Assembly: GCF_000426245.1 (NCBI RefSeq)
Contig: NZ_AUEZ01000054.1
Location: 1 to 62,463, forward strand
Reading direction: 5' to 3'
DNA length: 62,463 nucleotides
Origin: Bradyrhizobium sp. Ai1a-2
GTDB lineage: Bacteria; Pseudomonadota; Alphaproteobacteria; Rhizobiales; Xanthobacteraceae
In this document: piece after piece, positions 1-9,397 of the stretch
How the letters are laid out: the number at the start of each line of letters is the position of its first letter
Position numbering within the stretch: position 1 is the stretch's first letter
Made by a program: the position numbers and the translations under genes
The notes under the pieces: model-generated
Seen by the model: only the letters and a program-made list of their open reading frames with translations
The model's database searches: none
What the model was told of the DNA's origin: nothing

Positions 1-405
1 CACAACGATTACGGCCACCAGCCCATGGATGCCAGCAAAGCGCGGCTTTGCGATGTCGTTCGCGAGACCGGCGCCAAGACGATCCATTATCTCTATGACT
101 TCGGCGACAGCTGGGACCATGTGATCAAGCTCGAAAAATGGTTCGAGAACACCACGACGGAGGGACTTCCCTTCTTGCTCGAGGCCGCCGGTCGTTGTCC
201 TCCGGAAGACGTCGGCGGTGCGCCGGGTTATGCCGAATACCTCGAAGCCATCAGAGACCCCGCCCATCCGGACCACGAACATATGCGCCTCTGGGGTCCG
301 GAGCGGTTCGATCCCAACGTCGTCGACCGGAAGGCGCTCGAAGCCGCCGTCAACGCGTTGTCCGACACATGGAAACCGCGGCGACGCGCCACGCGAACAA
401 AATAG
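1..405 (+). CDS. pRiA4b ORF-3-like protein, 5'-truncated by window edge
   Basis: The reading frame is open from the first base and ends at a TAG at 403-405, so only the last 134 residues are seen and the true start lies upstream. The segment TIHYLYDFGDSWDHVIKLEK is the hallmark of the plasmid pRiA4b ORF-3 family, whose members accompany plasmids and insertion elements. No biochemical activity is established for the family. An internal ATG at 25 exists, but the homologous sequence appears to begin before it. It is followed by about 220 bp without a gene and then an AraC-type regulator on the same strand. Confidence 0.75.
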   Translation, partial: HNDYGHQPMDASKARLCDVVRETGAKTIHYLYDFGDSWDHVIKLEKWFENTTTEGLPFLLEAAGRCPPEDVGGAPGYAEYLEAIRDPAHPDHEHMRLWGPERFDPNVVDRKALEAAVNALSDTWKPRRRATRTK

Positions 406-632
406 GCGTCAAGCGCCATTCAAGAGGGCCGCAGAGCTCCGCTTACTTTGAAGCTAACGGCATCGTCGTTCGGAAGTCTGATGTTACAAAAGGATCAGGG
501 GACCAGAGTTGTCTTGGCAAGCAATTCGGAATTGGGCCTTGCGGAATTCTAAGCAGTGCGGCGAGGTTCCCGTCGACATTGTGCACTATCGAGGAGACAC
601 GTGTTTTAGCCGTTCGTTAAAGAGTGAAGCGC

Positions 633-1550
633 ATGTCACAGCTGGTTTCGCGCGCGAGTGGCGCAAGCAATATTGCAATTAATCGCTGCCCGTCGATCAA
701 CGTGCACGAATACTCTCCGCTCCTCGCGACCTTCGTCGAGGAAATTGTCGATTGGGACTTCCCGGATAGCGAGACGGCGCGCGGTGTTGCAATCAAAGTG
801 CTGCCCAGTACGCGGCCGTACTTCATAGTTCAATACCGCGACCCAATGATCTCGTTGCGGAGATTTCGCGACACCGAGAACCGACATGGACGTTACCGGA
901 ATGTTATTATTCAAATGGAAACCGGCATCACCACGGTACGACCGTCGGGCCCGCTCGGTGCAATAATCGCGCGTTTCAAGCCGGAAGCCGCCGTGCACGT
1001 TCTTCGCGAACGCTTGCATTGTTTCGCGGACTCCAAGATCGACCTTGGCAACGTTTTCGACGCTCATGAAGTCGGGCTGCTTGAGGAGAGGGTATCGGAA
1101 GCACCGAGCAGCTCTGAGCGACTCGCGGCGGTAGCACAATTTCTCTGCGCTCATGCCTGTTCTCGCGAACCAGATCCCGTCGTATGCCAGGCGGTCGCCT
1201 GCCTGCGTCGTGATCCTTCGTTGCAGGTCGGGCGGCTCGCGGCAAAATTGGATGTGAGCGAGAGGCAACTTCTGCGCAAATTTCAAGCTCTATTCGGGGT
1301 GAGTCCAAAGCTATTCGCGCGGTCCGCACGCATAGAGAAGGTCTTGGCTGCGCGGCGAAATGGATCGAGATGGGCGGATATTGCCTATGGCTGCGGATTT
1401 GCGGATCAAGCGCACATGATAGGAGACTTCAACGCGGTCCTCGGTTCGTCGCCCGAACGCGCATTGCTGCCGGCTTCGGCCGAACAGCGTCGCATCGCGG
1501 ACAAGGCGAGCGCCGCCGCCCCCATCGCGTACGACTATTTCCTGTGGTGA
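633..1550 (+). CDS. AraC-family transcriptional regulator
   Basis: The 305-residue protein ends in an AraC-type double helix-turn-helix (roughly residues 190-280). The first helix pair is seen in LAAKLDVSERQLLRKFQALF and the second in WADIAYGCGFADQAHMIGDF. The N-terminal 150 residues are a ligand- or signal-sensing part of unknown specificity. ATG 633 is chosen because an AAAGAG stretch lies 8 bases ahead; a GTG at 624 is possible. The gene stands alone, and the next gene is convergent, so its target cannot be read from context. Confidence 0.85.
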   Translation: MSQLVSRASGASNIAINRCPSINVHEYSPLLATFVEEIVDWDFPDSETARGVAIKVLPSTRPYFIVQYRDPMISLRRFRDTENRHGRYRNVIIQMETGITTVRPSGPLGAIIARFKPEAAVHVLRERLHCFADSKIDLGNVFDAHEVGLLEERVSEAPSSSERLAAVAQFLCAHACSREPDPVVCQAVACLRRDPSLQVGRLAAKLDVSERQLLRKFQALFGVSPKLFARSARIEKVLAARRNGSRWADIAYGCGFADQAHMIGDFNAVLGSSPERALLPASAEQRRIADKASAAAPIAYDYFLW

Positions 1551-1609
1551 CATCCGAATGCGGCGGCGGGCGACACGCGATGTCGCCGGCGAGTGACTGA
1601 ACGCCGGCC

Positions 1610-2296
1610 TCATTCTCCGCTCGCTCCTGCAGTGGACAGGTGACTGGTTCGAAACGCGTTGTGCTCGCCAACATCTCGATCAAACTCGCCTGAGAATCTC
1701 AACACGGTCCAGAACGCGAGCCCTCCAAGGGCGCCGAGCAATCCGCAGTATATCAAAGGCGCGATATACCCGCTCCAGGTCGCGGAGCCGATCATCTCGG
1801 TTGTAACAATCGGCGCACTGCTGATCCATGAGTTGGCGTGGAACGCCGGGGACTGCGCCGGGTAGGACAAAAAGCCGGTCGCTACGGCCCCGATCAAGCC
1901 GCCGAAGAAAACGCACGCTCCGACGGTTAACCGTCTCCGCCACAGATAAACGAAGAAGAGCGGTAACCCGGCCGCAATCGCGTGACTGAGCGCAACAATC
2001 AATGTGAACGCGAACACCAGAGGGGCAAGCCTTGCTTCGTGCCAGATCGCTGTCATCACGACCGCCGGAGCGAGACCAGAAGAGAAGAGCGCCAGACCCA
2101 CGGTTTCCGTGTGGCGAACCCATAAGGAGGTGCGGCGCACTTGGCCGGCCAATCTCGTGCTGTGGTGTGGTGTCGGCTGCGGGTAGGATTCGATCGTCAC
2201 GTCCGAGCGAAGCGAATGATCGACAGTTGGCGTGTCACGCGGTGGTTGTATCGACGCGGTGCGCAGGGCATCGCTCTGATTTGTCGAAGAACGCAT
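1610..2296 (-). CDS. Hypothetical integral membrane protein
   Basis: This 228-residue protein has a polar N-terminal tail of about 65 residues followed by about four hydrophobic segments, including LALFSSGLAPAVVMTAIW, LVFAFTLIVALSHAIAAGL and APLIYCGLLGALGGLAFW. A GGAGG Shine-Dalgarno sits 7 bases before the ATG, which supports the start. I do not recognise a family. It is convergent with the AraC-type gene at 633-1550, and no partner gene is nearby. The inner membrane is the likely location. Confidence 0.6.
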   Translation of the reverse strand: MRSSTNQSDALRTASIQPPRDTPTVDHSLRSDVTIESYPQPTPHHSTRLAGQVRRTSLWVRHTETVGLALFSSGLAPAVVMTAIWHEARLAPLVFAFTLIVALSHAIAAGLPLFFVYLWRRRLTVGACVFFGGLIGAVATGFLSYPAQSPAFHANSWISSAPIVTTEMIGSATWSGYIAPLIYCGLLGALGGLAFWTVLRFSGEFDRDVGEHNAFRTSHLSTAGASGE

Positions 2297-2721
2297 ATGA
2301 CGACCTCCACTTCATTTCTGCAGCATTCGGCCGACCACGATCGACCATGAGTCGTGCGGGACGGCTGATCTCATCATGTGCTGTGTGCTCCTTGGTGAAT
2401 TGAAGAAATCGGACGCGCCTGTCAGCACGTCGAAGAGGCTCACCTGGCGCGGTCCGTGAGAGCGGCGAAGTCGCCGTGATCGTGACGCAAGATCGAGCTG
2501 GCTCGAGTGTTCTCTACGCTCGCGGCGTTCCGACAAGCGTGCTGGTCACCATTCGGGCGACAGGAGCGATCGCCGCAATGTCAGGGACGTGCGAGAGCGG
2601 TAGCTCTTGGCGGAAATCTCCAATCCCGCGTGCGAGGCCCTAGTTACAAAGGCAGCACGGATGGTCCTGCCTGAAAGCCGGCTTTCTACGGGTCGGCGAT
2701 GCGCAACCATAGGGCATCAAC
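2297..2721. other. Intergenic stretch without a recognisable gene
   Basis: These 425 bases separate two divergent genes, the membrane protein (minus) and the GMC oxidoreductase (plus), so both promoters should lie here. I see no coherent coding sequence, clear palindrome or terminator. Confidence 0.5.
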
Positions 2722-4356
2722 ATGGATGTAGACTCGGCTGAACTCGATGAAGCCGTAACGGCAAATCAGCTGAAGATTCGCGCTAGTCTTCGGCCGCGCT
2801 ACGACTTCATCGTATGTGGATCCGGATCCGCGGGCTCGGTGGTCGCTAGGAGGCTGGCCGGGAATCCGGATATCTCGGTGCTGCTGATCGAGGCCGGCGG
2901 CAGCGACAGCACGCCGGAGGTGGAGATGGCAGCGGCTTGGCCGCTGAATTTGGGTAGCGCGCGAGATTGGGGTTTTACGGCCTTGCCCAATCCGCACCTC
3001 AATGGACGTGCGATCCCGATGAACATGGGCAAGGTGCTCGGCGGAGGATCAAGCATCAATGTCATGGTTTGGGCTCGTGGCCATAAGAGCGACTGGGATT
3101 ACTTTGCTGCCGAATCCGGCGATCCCGCTTGGAGCTATGAGTCGGTTCTGGCGATCTACCGTGAAATCGAAAATTGGCAGGGCAGGCCAGATCCAGCACG
3201 ACGCGGACGCGATGGTCTGCTGTACGTTGCGCCGCCGGTCGAGCCGAACCCCGTTGCAACCGCCATGCTCGGCGCCGCCGGCGAACTGGGCATAACTGTT
3301 TTCGACGATCATAACGGCCTCATGATGGAGGGCCCCGGTGGAGCTTCCTATGCGAACCTGTGCATTCGCGACGGCCGGCGGCAGTCAATTTTCAGATCCT
3401 ACGCATACCCGATAATGAACCAGCCGAACCTTACTGTGCTGCCTGACACGCTGGTAAGGCGGGTGCTGTTTGAACGTGGCGCGGCAGCCGGTGTGGAGTG
3501 CCTCCTCGACGGTCAGAGCCGGCGCTTCCAAGCTTCGCAGGAAGTCGTCCTGTCTCTAGGGGCCATTAATACACCAAAGGTGCTGATGCAGTCCGGCATT
3601 GGCGACGCGGACGCGCTGGCAGCGCTCGACATCCCGGTGATCCAGCATCTTCCAGGAGTGGGTGCTAATTTTCAGGACCACATCATGGTCTCGAGTTGCA
3701 TTTGGGAATATCCGGAGCCAATCGCTCCCCATGTCAATGGTGGCGAGCTCATCATCTTTGCCAAAAGCGCGGCAGAGCTGGAAAGTCCCGATATTCAACT
3801 GCTCCAGATGCAGTTCCCGGTCGTAACCCCCGAACTTGCGGCGCGCCAAACCGTGCCGGCCGGATCGTGGGGAATCTGCCCGGCGCTGGTGCGTCCGCGC
3901 AGCGTGGGCCGGCTGCGCCTGACGAGCGCCAGATGCGAAGATCCGATCCTGATCGACTCGCAGATACTTTCCCATCCCGCTGACCTGGTCGCTTTGCGGC
4001 GTTGCGTAGCGCTTGCCCGGGAAGTCGGCAACGCTCAGGCGCTTCGCAGCTTCGCAAAGCGTGAAGTCCTGCCGACCGAACTCGGTTCAGCAGCCATGGA
4101 CGAGTTTATCCGCGACGGCGTGACGACGGTTTGGCATCAGAGTTGTACCGCAAAGATGGGACGGGATCACATGGCCGTTGTCGACAGCCGCCTCAAAGTC
4201 TACGGCGTCGAGCGCCTCCGTGTCGCCGACGCCTCCGTGATGCCGCGCACTACCTCGAGTAACACGATGGCCCCCAGCGTGATCATCGGCGAGCAGGCGG
4301 CGAGGGCGATCGTTCGTGAACGTAAACTGGCCTGTCCGGCGATCGCGCTCTTATGA
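2722..4356 (+). CDS. GMC-family FAD oxidoreductase (choline/alcohol dehydrogenase type)
   Basis: The 544-residue length is typical of bacterial GMC flavoenzymes, which oxidise alcohols or polyols using FAD. The dinucleotide-binding motif GSGSAGSVVARRL lies near residues 36-48 and ends in an acidic stretch LLIEAGGS. The second GMC signature is around VLGGGSSINVMVWARG. The catalytic pair is visible as His472 in TTVWHQSCTAKMG and Asn514 in TTSSNTMAPS. No signal peptide is seen, so it is probably cytoplasmic. It is not close-packed with neighbours, and the physiological alcohol cannot be deduced. Confidence 0.9.
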   Translation: MDVDSAELDEAVTANQLKIRASLRPRYDFIVCGSGSAGSVVARRLAGNPDISVLLIEAGGSDSTPEVEMAAAWPLNLGSARDWGFTALPNPHLNGRAIPMNMGKVLGGGSSINVMVWARGHKSDWDYFAAESGDPAWSYESVLAIYREIENWQGRPDPARRGRDGLLYVAPPVEPNPVATAMLGAAGELGITVFDDHNGLMMEGPGGASYANLCIRDGRRQSIFRSYAYPIMNQPNLTVLPDTLVRRVLFERGAAAGVECLLDGQSRRFQASQEVVLSLGAINTPKVLMQSGIGDADALAALDIPVIQHLPGVGANFQDHIMVSSCIWEYPEPIAPHVNGGELIIFAKSAAELESPDIQLLQMQFPVVTPELAARQTVPAGSWGICPALVRPRSVGRLRLTSARCEDPILIDSQILSHPADLVALRRCVALAREVGNAQALRSFAKREVLPTELGSAAMDEFIRDGVTTVWHQSCTAKMGRDHMAVVDSRLKVYGVERLRVADASVMPRTTSSNTMAPSVIIGEQAARAIVRERKLACPAIALL

Positions 4357-4695
4357 GCCTGGCAAACGGATCAAATCAGCCGAAGCGATAGCCTCAGCCC
4401 AACACGACCAAGTGAAACTTGTGTCCGAAATATCCAATCGCTTGGTACCGCCAGGAACCAAACTGGTTCTCGAGAGGAGCTGTCTCAAACCGAGGGCACT
4501 CCGAGTCAGGTTCGGTACAGTCGTGGAGTGCGCGGCGGTTATAGGACGCGCGCCGGTGGCGTTGATCAAGGAGTAAAGGCATCCCGATCAGGTGCGTATG
4601 AGGGAGCCGTGATCGGAATTTCACGTAGCGTGGCGATGCGCTCGCCACGAACAACGACGGATGGAAATGCCGCGCCGTCAACAGGAGGCCGTTGT
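4357..4695. other. Intergenic stretch without a recognisable gene
   Basis: These 339 bases lie between the GMC oxidoreductase and the response-regulator gene, both on the plus strand. An open frame runs in from upstream into the regulator, but the translated segment looks non-protein-like and the Shine-Dalgarno at 4683-4688 places the start later. Confidence 0.5.
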
Positions 4696-5445
4696 GTGGC
4701 GATGACGGCGTCAATATTCCAGAAGAAATTGGTCATCGTGCTGGCGACGAGACACGCCGAGATTCGACGAGAAGTGACCAACTATCTCGAAAGTTACAAT
4801 ATGCGTGTTGTCGCCGTTCAGGGCTGGCAACTCCTCTTGCAACAACTAACCTCTCTTACACCGAGCTTGGTCGTGCTCGATCTCGAGCCGAGTTGGGAGA
4901 ACGACCTCGACATGCTGCGTGCGATCCGCGCTAACGACCTCGATATTCCCATCATCATCATAGGTGGCGCGGGGTGCAACGAAAGCTACCGCGCCGCTGT
5001 TCTGGACCTTGGTGCGGACGACTGCCTCACAAAGCCGGTCGGACTTAGAGAACTCGTGTCGCGCATACACGCGATACTGCGCAGGCGGAAAACGTCCTCC
5101 GTGCAGCCGACCGAAACGCGGAAGAAGAAGTTCTCCTACAGATTCGGCGATTGGAAACTTGACCTCCGCAGGAGGCGGCTGACAAATCCGAGTGGACGGT
5201 TGGTCAAGCTAAGCAAGGGTGACTATTCACTCTTGATTGCCTTTCTTGAAAGACCGCAACAGCTGCTCACCAGGTTGCAGTTAATACATGCGATCAGCAA
5301 GCATGAGAATCGAACGGACCGGAGCATCGATGTGGGCGTTTTGCGACTACGTCGAAAGCTGGAAGCCAACTCTGCGGGGACGTGTATCATCAAGACAGTG
5401 CGCGGCGTCGGTTATGTGTTCGATATGCTGGTCAAGCGCACTTGA
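4696..5445 (+). CDS. OmpR/PhoB-type response regulator with atypical receiver
   Basis: The 249-residue protein has an N-terminal receiver-like domain (residues about 10-125) and a C-terminal winged helix (about 150-245) ending in the PhoB-type segment CIIKTVRGVGYVFDML. A phosphoacceptor-like Asp62 (LVVLDLEPSW) and a TKP lysine are present. The usual acidic pair after the first strand is replaced by Ala-Thr-Arg (VIVLATRHAEI), so Mg-dependent phosphorylation may be lost or altered. GTG 4696 is taken as start because AGGAGG ends 7 bases before it; ATG 4702 is an alternative. No sensor kinase is adjacent. Confidence 0.8.
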   Translation: MAMTASIFQKKLVIVLATRHAEIRREVTNYLESYNMRVVAVQGWQLLLQQLTSLTPSLVVLDLEPSWENDLDMLRAIRANDLDIPIIIIGGAGCNESYRAAVLDLGADDCLTKPVGLRELVSRIHAILRRRKTSSVQPTETRKKKFSYRFGDWKLDLRRRRLTNPSGRLVKLSKGDYSLLIAFLERPQQLLTRLQLIHAISKHENRTDRSIDVGVLRLRRKLEANSAGTCIIKTVRGVGYVFDMLVKRT

Positions 5446-5565
5446 TCTGCACGAGAGCGTGCGTGGGGACGAGGCGGTTCTCAACACTGCCGGCGAGAGA
5501 TCGACGGTGGATCCGTTAGCCGGCAATCGTTGAGGAGGTGTCGTCGAGTAAACCCAAGTCGTGTA

Positions 5566-5583
5566 TATTACCGTCGTAATATC
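5566..5583. promoter_or_regulatory. Perfect 7+4+7 palindrome, candidate operator
   Basis: The sequence ATATTAC-CGTC-GTAATAT is a perfect inverted repeat 73 bases before the hydrolase start at 5657 and 120 bases after the response regulator stop. Its size and position fit a repressor site for the hydrolase gene. The cognate regulator is not identifiable. Confidence 0.45.
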
Positions 5584-5656
5584 ATCGTCATTCTCTTTAT
5601 CAAAACGGCGGGCTATCATCTGCCGTACTATCGCAGGTGCGGATAGAGGATGAGCT

Positions 5657-6460
5657 ATGCCGATCTTTCATCATGGCAATCAGACGTTGGCTTACGACGA
5701 CACAGGGGGAAACGGCTCGGTGGTCGTGTTTAGCCATAGCTTCGGGATGAACGGCTCCATGTTCGCTCCGCAGTGCGATGCATTTCGGAGTCGATACCGT
5801 TGCATCACGTGGGATCAGCGAGGTCACGGCGGTAGCCTGACGGACCGAAACTTTACGTTCTGGGAATCGGCGGCGGACTGTCTCGCATTGCTGGACCATT
5901 TGAATATTCAGGCGGCTTCCTTTGTCGGTACCAGTCAGGGAGGATTTGTATCGCTCCGCATCGCTTTGTTGGCCCCGGATCGCGTGCGCTCGCTGGCCGT
6001 GCTCGGATCATCGGCGAGTGCGGAAGCGGAAGACCATAAAGCGAGCTACCTGCAGATGAATGCAGTATTCTCAGCTGCGGGCGAAAGCGGTCCACCTGAT
6101 GAGATACTGGACGCTATGTCCTATATCTGCTTCAGCTCCAAGTCCGGGGCGGGTGGCTGGAGGGAGATTTGGCGTAGATGGCCGGTGCAGCAAGCTACTT
6201 TCGCACTTCAGGCACTTGTTCAGCGCGACGATCTGACGGATAGGTTGGGCGAAATCCGCGCGCCAACACTAGTGCTGCATGGAACGGCGGACCATTCCTA
6301 CGCGGTATCGCATGGCGAAGCGATCGCCGATCGCGTCCCGGGCAGCGAGGGCTGTGTCGTCATCGAAGGTGGCGCACACTTTCTGAGCATCACCAACCCC
6401 GAGCCGATCAACGCCGCGCTAGAGCCATTTCTGTCCCGTCACGCCTCACGGCCCGTTTGA
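5657..6460 (+). CDS. Alpha/beta-fold hydrolase
   Basis: The 267-residue protein has the nucleophile elbow GTSQGG with Ser93, a likely acid Asp212 in HGTADHSY, and His241 in EGGAHFLS. Together these make a complete catalytic triad of the alpha/beta hydrolase fold. The pattern (DQRGHGGS near residue 53, lid, HGTAD) resembles 3-oxoadipate enol-lactonase and related ester or lactone hydrolases of aromatic catabolism, but the substrate is not determined by sequence. The next genes, convergent on the minus strand, encode a CoA ligase and an MFS carrier. Confidence 0.85.
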   Translation: MPIFHHGNQTLAYDDTGGNGSVVVFSHSFGMNGSMFAPQCDAFRSRYRCITWDQRGHGGSLTDRNFTFWESAADCLALLDHLNIQAASFVGTSQGGFVSLRIALLAPDRVRSLAVLGSSASAEAEDHKASYLQMNAVFSAAGESGPPDEILDAMSYICFSSKSGAGGWREIWRRWPVQQATFALQALVQRDDLTDRLGEIRAPTLVLHGTADHSYAVSHGEAIADRVPGSEGCVVIEGGAHFLSITNPEPINAALEPFLSRHASRPV

Positions 6461-6512
6461 CCTCACGCTGGACTCTGACGGCCGCGGCTCGAACGACAGA
6501 TCCTCTATGAAG

Positions 6513-8039
6513 TTAGTCAATGGACGACGCGTTATTGTCCTCGCGAGCCATCGCTTCCAACCTCCGGCGGTCCACCTTGCTCAGAGCATTGAGCGGCAAT
6601 GTCTCGAGCACCGTCAGAACCTCGGGAACTTTATAGGGCGCAAGATGCTTCGCCAAATTATGTAATATCTCGTCAACCACAGCGTCGCCGGCGCCTTCGA
6701 TCAAAGTAATAAAGCCGACCACGCGCTGGCCCAGCGCCGGGTCTGGTTTGCCGACAACAGCTGCCGCTTTGACCGCCGGATGGCACGCAATCAGCGCTTC
6801 TTCAACTTCGATGGGTGAGATGTTCGTGCCGCTGCGAATGATAATATCCTTTTTGCGCGAGAGGAACCAAAGCTCGTTGCCTTCACCACGTCGCATCACA
6901 TCGCCAGTGTGATACCAGCCATTCTTGAGGGTTTGCGCGGTTGCGACAGGATCGTCCCAGTACCTGACGAACACATTAGGCGCACGGATCAAGAGTTCGC
7001 CTGCCTCGCCAGGGGCGACATCCACTTCCTGATTGTCGACAAGCCGAATCTGTGCCTCATCGACGACGCGCATGTTAGGGCCTGGTGCCAACCCGAATGC
7101 GAGGTTGCCAACTGCCTCAGTTGCGTTCCAAAGATTATACAGGGGGGCGCCAAGAGTGGACGTAGCCTGTTCCTGAAGCTCAATCGGACAGGCATCGCCT
7201 CCAGTCGTACAGAACCGCAAAGACGACAAGTTCCTCGATCTTGAGCGTTGAGCCTTGATCAGGGCCGCGTATTGGGCGGGGAAGCCGAGCAGGCAAGTTC
7301 CGCGATAGTGCTCTACGTTATCAAGGACGGCATCAGCATCAAAGCCTTCCAGCAGGACGAACGGCGCGCCGCACCGAGCAAGAGCGAGCGACCGGAAGAG
7401 ACCGCTGGCGTGCACCATGATCAACGATAGAATGACGACATCGTCGGCGGAGAGGCCCCCATGTTTGCAAATGAGGTCGGTTGCTGCCGCCAGCGTGTTG
7501 AGGGTGTGCGTGACGAACCGAGGTCGGCCGCTGGTCGTTCCGGATGTGTTGAGTAACACGGCTGGTTCATCGGAAGGTGGCGTCGGCAAATTCGTGAGGG
7601 AAGTTTCCCTCAGAACATTCCACTGCCGGTCGCGAGGAGCGCCGGCATCGACGAGTATACAGCTAGCTTGCGGGGGCGATTCGATGTCAAGTGACCTGAC
7701 ATTCTCGTAAAGTGAAGTCTGGCCAATGTAGAGCGCCGGCCGTAATCTCTGGAGGAGAGGCCCCAGCTCGGCCGATGTGAACGCGGTACGCAGTGGAGCG
7801 GCGATTGCTCCCAATCTGAAGCATGCGTAGTACGCAACCACAAGTTCGGGGCAGTTCGTCATATGAAGCGCGACACGATCGCCCTGTTTGACACCACGCG
7901 CGGCCAGACCACATGCAACGTGTTCGACTTCGGCGGCGAGCCGCCGATAGCGCCACACGTCTTCTTTGAAGACAAAGGCCGTATTTTCGGGACGCTCGCG
8001 CGCTTGATGAACCAACACTTCGGTAGGATTCAACGACAT
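6513..8039 (-). CDS. Class I adenylate-forming acyl-CoA ligase
   Basis: The 508-residue enzyme belongs to the AMP-binding superfamily, which activates carboxylic acids as acyl-AMP and then acyl-CoA. Domain marks are the A3 loop TSGTTSGRPRFVTH, the A5 segment NLWNATEA, the A7 segment YHTGDVMRRG and the A10 lysine in LPLNALSKVDRRRL. The A3 loop is unusual: it carries an extra residue and Arg instead of the common Lys. It lies 44 bases downstream of an MFS transporter gene on the same strand, so uptake and activation of the same acid is a reasonable inference. Confidence 0.88.
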   Translation of the reverse strand: MSLNPTEVLVHQARERPENTAFVFKEDVWRYRRLAAEVEHVACGLAARGVKQGDRVALHMTNCPELVVAYYACFRLGAIAAPLRTAFTSAELGPLLQRLRPALYIGQTSLYENVRSLDIESPPQASCILVDAGAPRDRQWNVLRETSLTNLPTPPSDEPAVLLNTSGTTSGRPRFVTHTLNTLAAATDLICKHGGLSADDVVILSLIMVHASGLFRSLALARCGAPFVLLEGFDADAVLDNVEHYRGTCLLGFPAQYAALIKAQRSRSRNLSSLRFCTTGGDACPIELQEQATSTLGAPLYNLWNATEAVGNLAFGLAPGPNMRVVDEAQIRLVDNQEVDVAPGEAGELLIRAPNVFVRYWDDPVATAQTLKNGWYHTGDVMRRGEGNELWFLSRKKDIIIRSGTNISPIEVEEALIACHPAVKAAAVVGKPDPALGQRVVGFITLIEGAGDAVVDEILHNLAKHLAPYKVPEVLTVLETLPLNALSKVDRRRLEAMAREDNNASSID

Positions 8040-8083
8040 AAGCGGACTCCGAAATGTTGTGCTGTCGCGGGCGCCGAGTGTTC

Positions 8084-9397
8084 TCAGGGCGAATCATTGC
8101 TGCGCGCCGGTACAAAAGAGCTTGTACGGCTATTGATTAGCCGCGCTGCAGCGATGACAAAAACGACCGCACATGCGAGCATGACCGCATGGGCGTGCGC
8201 GAGCGGATCTACGCGAAGCACCAGCGCTATGAGAGGCGGAGTGGTCCCGCTAAATACGGCATAGGCGACATTGTATGAGAAGGCGACACCGGTGTAGCGC
8301 ACCGCCGGAGGAAAGCTTTGCACGAACATCGACGGTATACCCGCTATGACCCCGACAGAAGTGCTGGCCAGCGCATAAAGGGCGAATAGCTTGTCCGGAT
8401 GTTGGGCGAGTTGAGTGAAGAAGATATAGACGCAAGCCGCCAAGACGGGCGTGCCCCCGATCAAGAGTAAATCGACACCCAATATGTTTGCCAGCAGTCC
8501 ACAGCAGATGCAGCTCACACCAAGGCAGGCTGTTGCCAGACTGACGGCTTGGAACGACTTACTGATACCGATTGAGTAGTTGGTTTGGAGCAGAGTGGGG
8601 GTCATGACGAACATGACTACGATCGTCACCGCGGAGAGTGACGTCAGTGCTGCGGAAGCAACAACACCACGTAAATGTCTGCGAAGCACGATCCTCAGAG
8701 GCAGCTCGGTGGCGAGCTTTCCTTCGCGTTGCAGCGCACGAAACACGGGGGTTTCAACCAACGAGCGACGCACGTATGCCGCTATAATCGCGATAATCGC
8801 GCCGGCGAAAAACGGGAGCCGCCATCCGAAAGCCAGAATCTCTGCAGGCTTGTAAAACCGAGTTAATGTCACTCCAGCCACTGCTGCGAGAAGATTGCCC
8901 ATCGAGAGAGCGCCGCTCAACACGCTGCAAGCGAAGCCAACGCGATGCGCAGCGACCTGTTCGGCCACAAATGTCCAAGCGCCCGGTAGCTCACCGCCCA
9001 TCGCAACGCCTTGGATTATCCGCATCGTCAACAATATGATCGGTGCGACGCTGCCAATAGTTGCGTAGGTTGGCGCGCAGGCAATACCCAGGGTGGCAGC
9101 GGACATCAGCATCATGCTGAAGACAAACGTCCGCTTCCTGCCAAGTAAATCACCGTAATGGGCCAGGACGAGGCCCCCGAGAGGTCGTGCCAAATTGCCA
9201 GCGGCGAAGATGCCAAACGTCTGCGTGATAGCTAACCATTCGGGCATTTGGGGAGGGAAGAACAATTGTCCTATGACTCTTGCGAACAACGCGAACACAA
9301 TGAAATCATAGTTCTCCAGAACACCGCCTAGTGCGGCAAGCACCAATGCCCGGTATTTGCTCTCATTGGTGAGGTTCAGCGATTCTGACGCGCTCAT
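8084..9397 (-). CDS. MFS transporter, metabolite:H+ symporter-like
   Basis: The 437-residue protein has about 12 hydrophobic segments and the MFS loop signature RPLGGLVLAHYGDLLGRKR between helices 2 and 3. The motif RIIQGVAMGGELPGAW places it near the metabolite:H+ symporter (MHS) branch, which carries organic acids, including aromatic acids, across the inner membrane. It is the first gene of a pair with the downstream CoA ligase (44-base gap). The substrate is unknown. Confidence 0.85.
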   Translation of the reverse strand: MSASESLNLTNESKYRALVLAALGGVLENYDFIVFALFARVIGQLFFPPQMPEWLAITQTFGIFAAGNLARPLGGLVLAHYGDLLGRKRTFVFSMMLMSAATLGIACAPTYATIGSVAPIILLTMRIIQGVAMGGELPGAWTFVAEQVAAHRVGFACSVLSGALSMGNLLAAVAGVTLTRFYKPAEILAFGWRLPFFAGAIIAIIAAYVRRSLVETPVFRALQREGKLATELPLRIVLRRHLRGVVASAALTSLSAVTIVVMFVMTPTLLQTNYSIGISKSFQAVSLATACLGVSCICCGLLANILGVDLLLIGGTPVLAACVYIFFTQLAQHPDKLFALYALASTSVGVIAGIPSMFVQSFPPAVRYTGVAFSYNVAYAVFSGTTPPLIALVLRVDPLAHAHAVMLACAVVFVIAAARLINSRTSSFVPARSNDSP

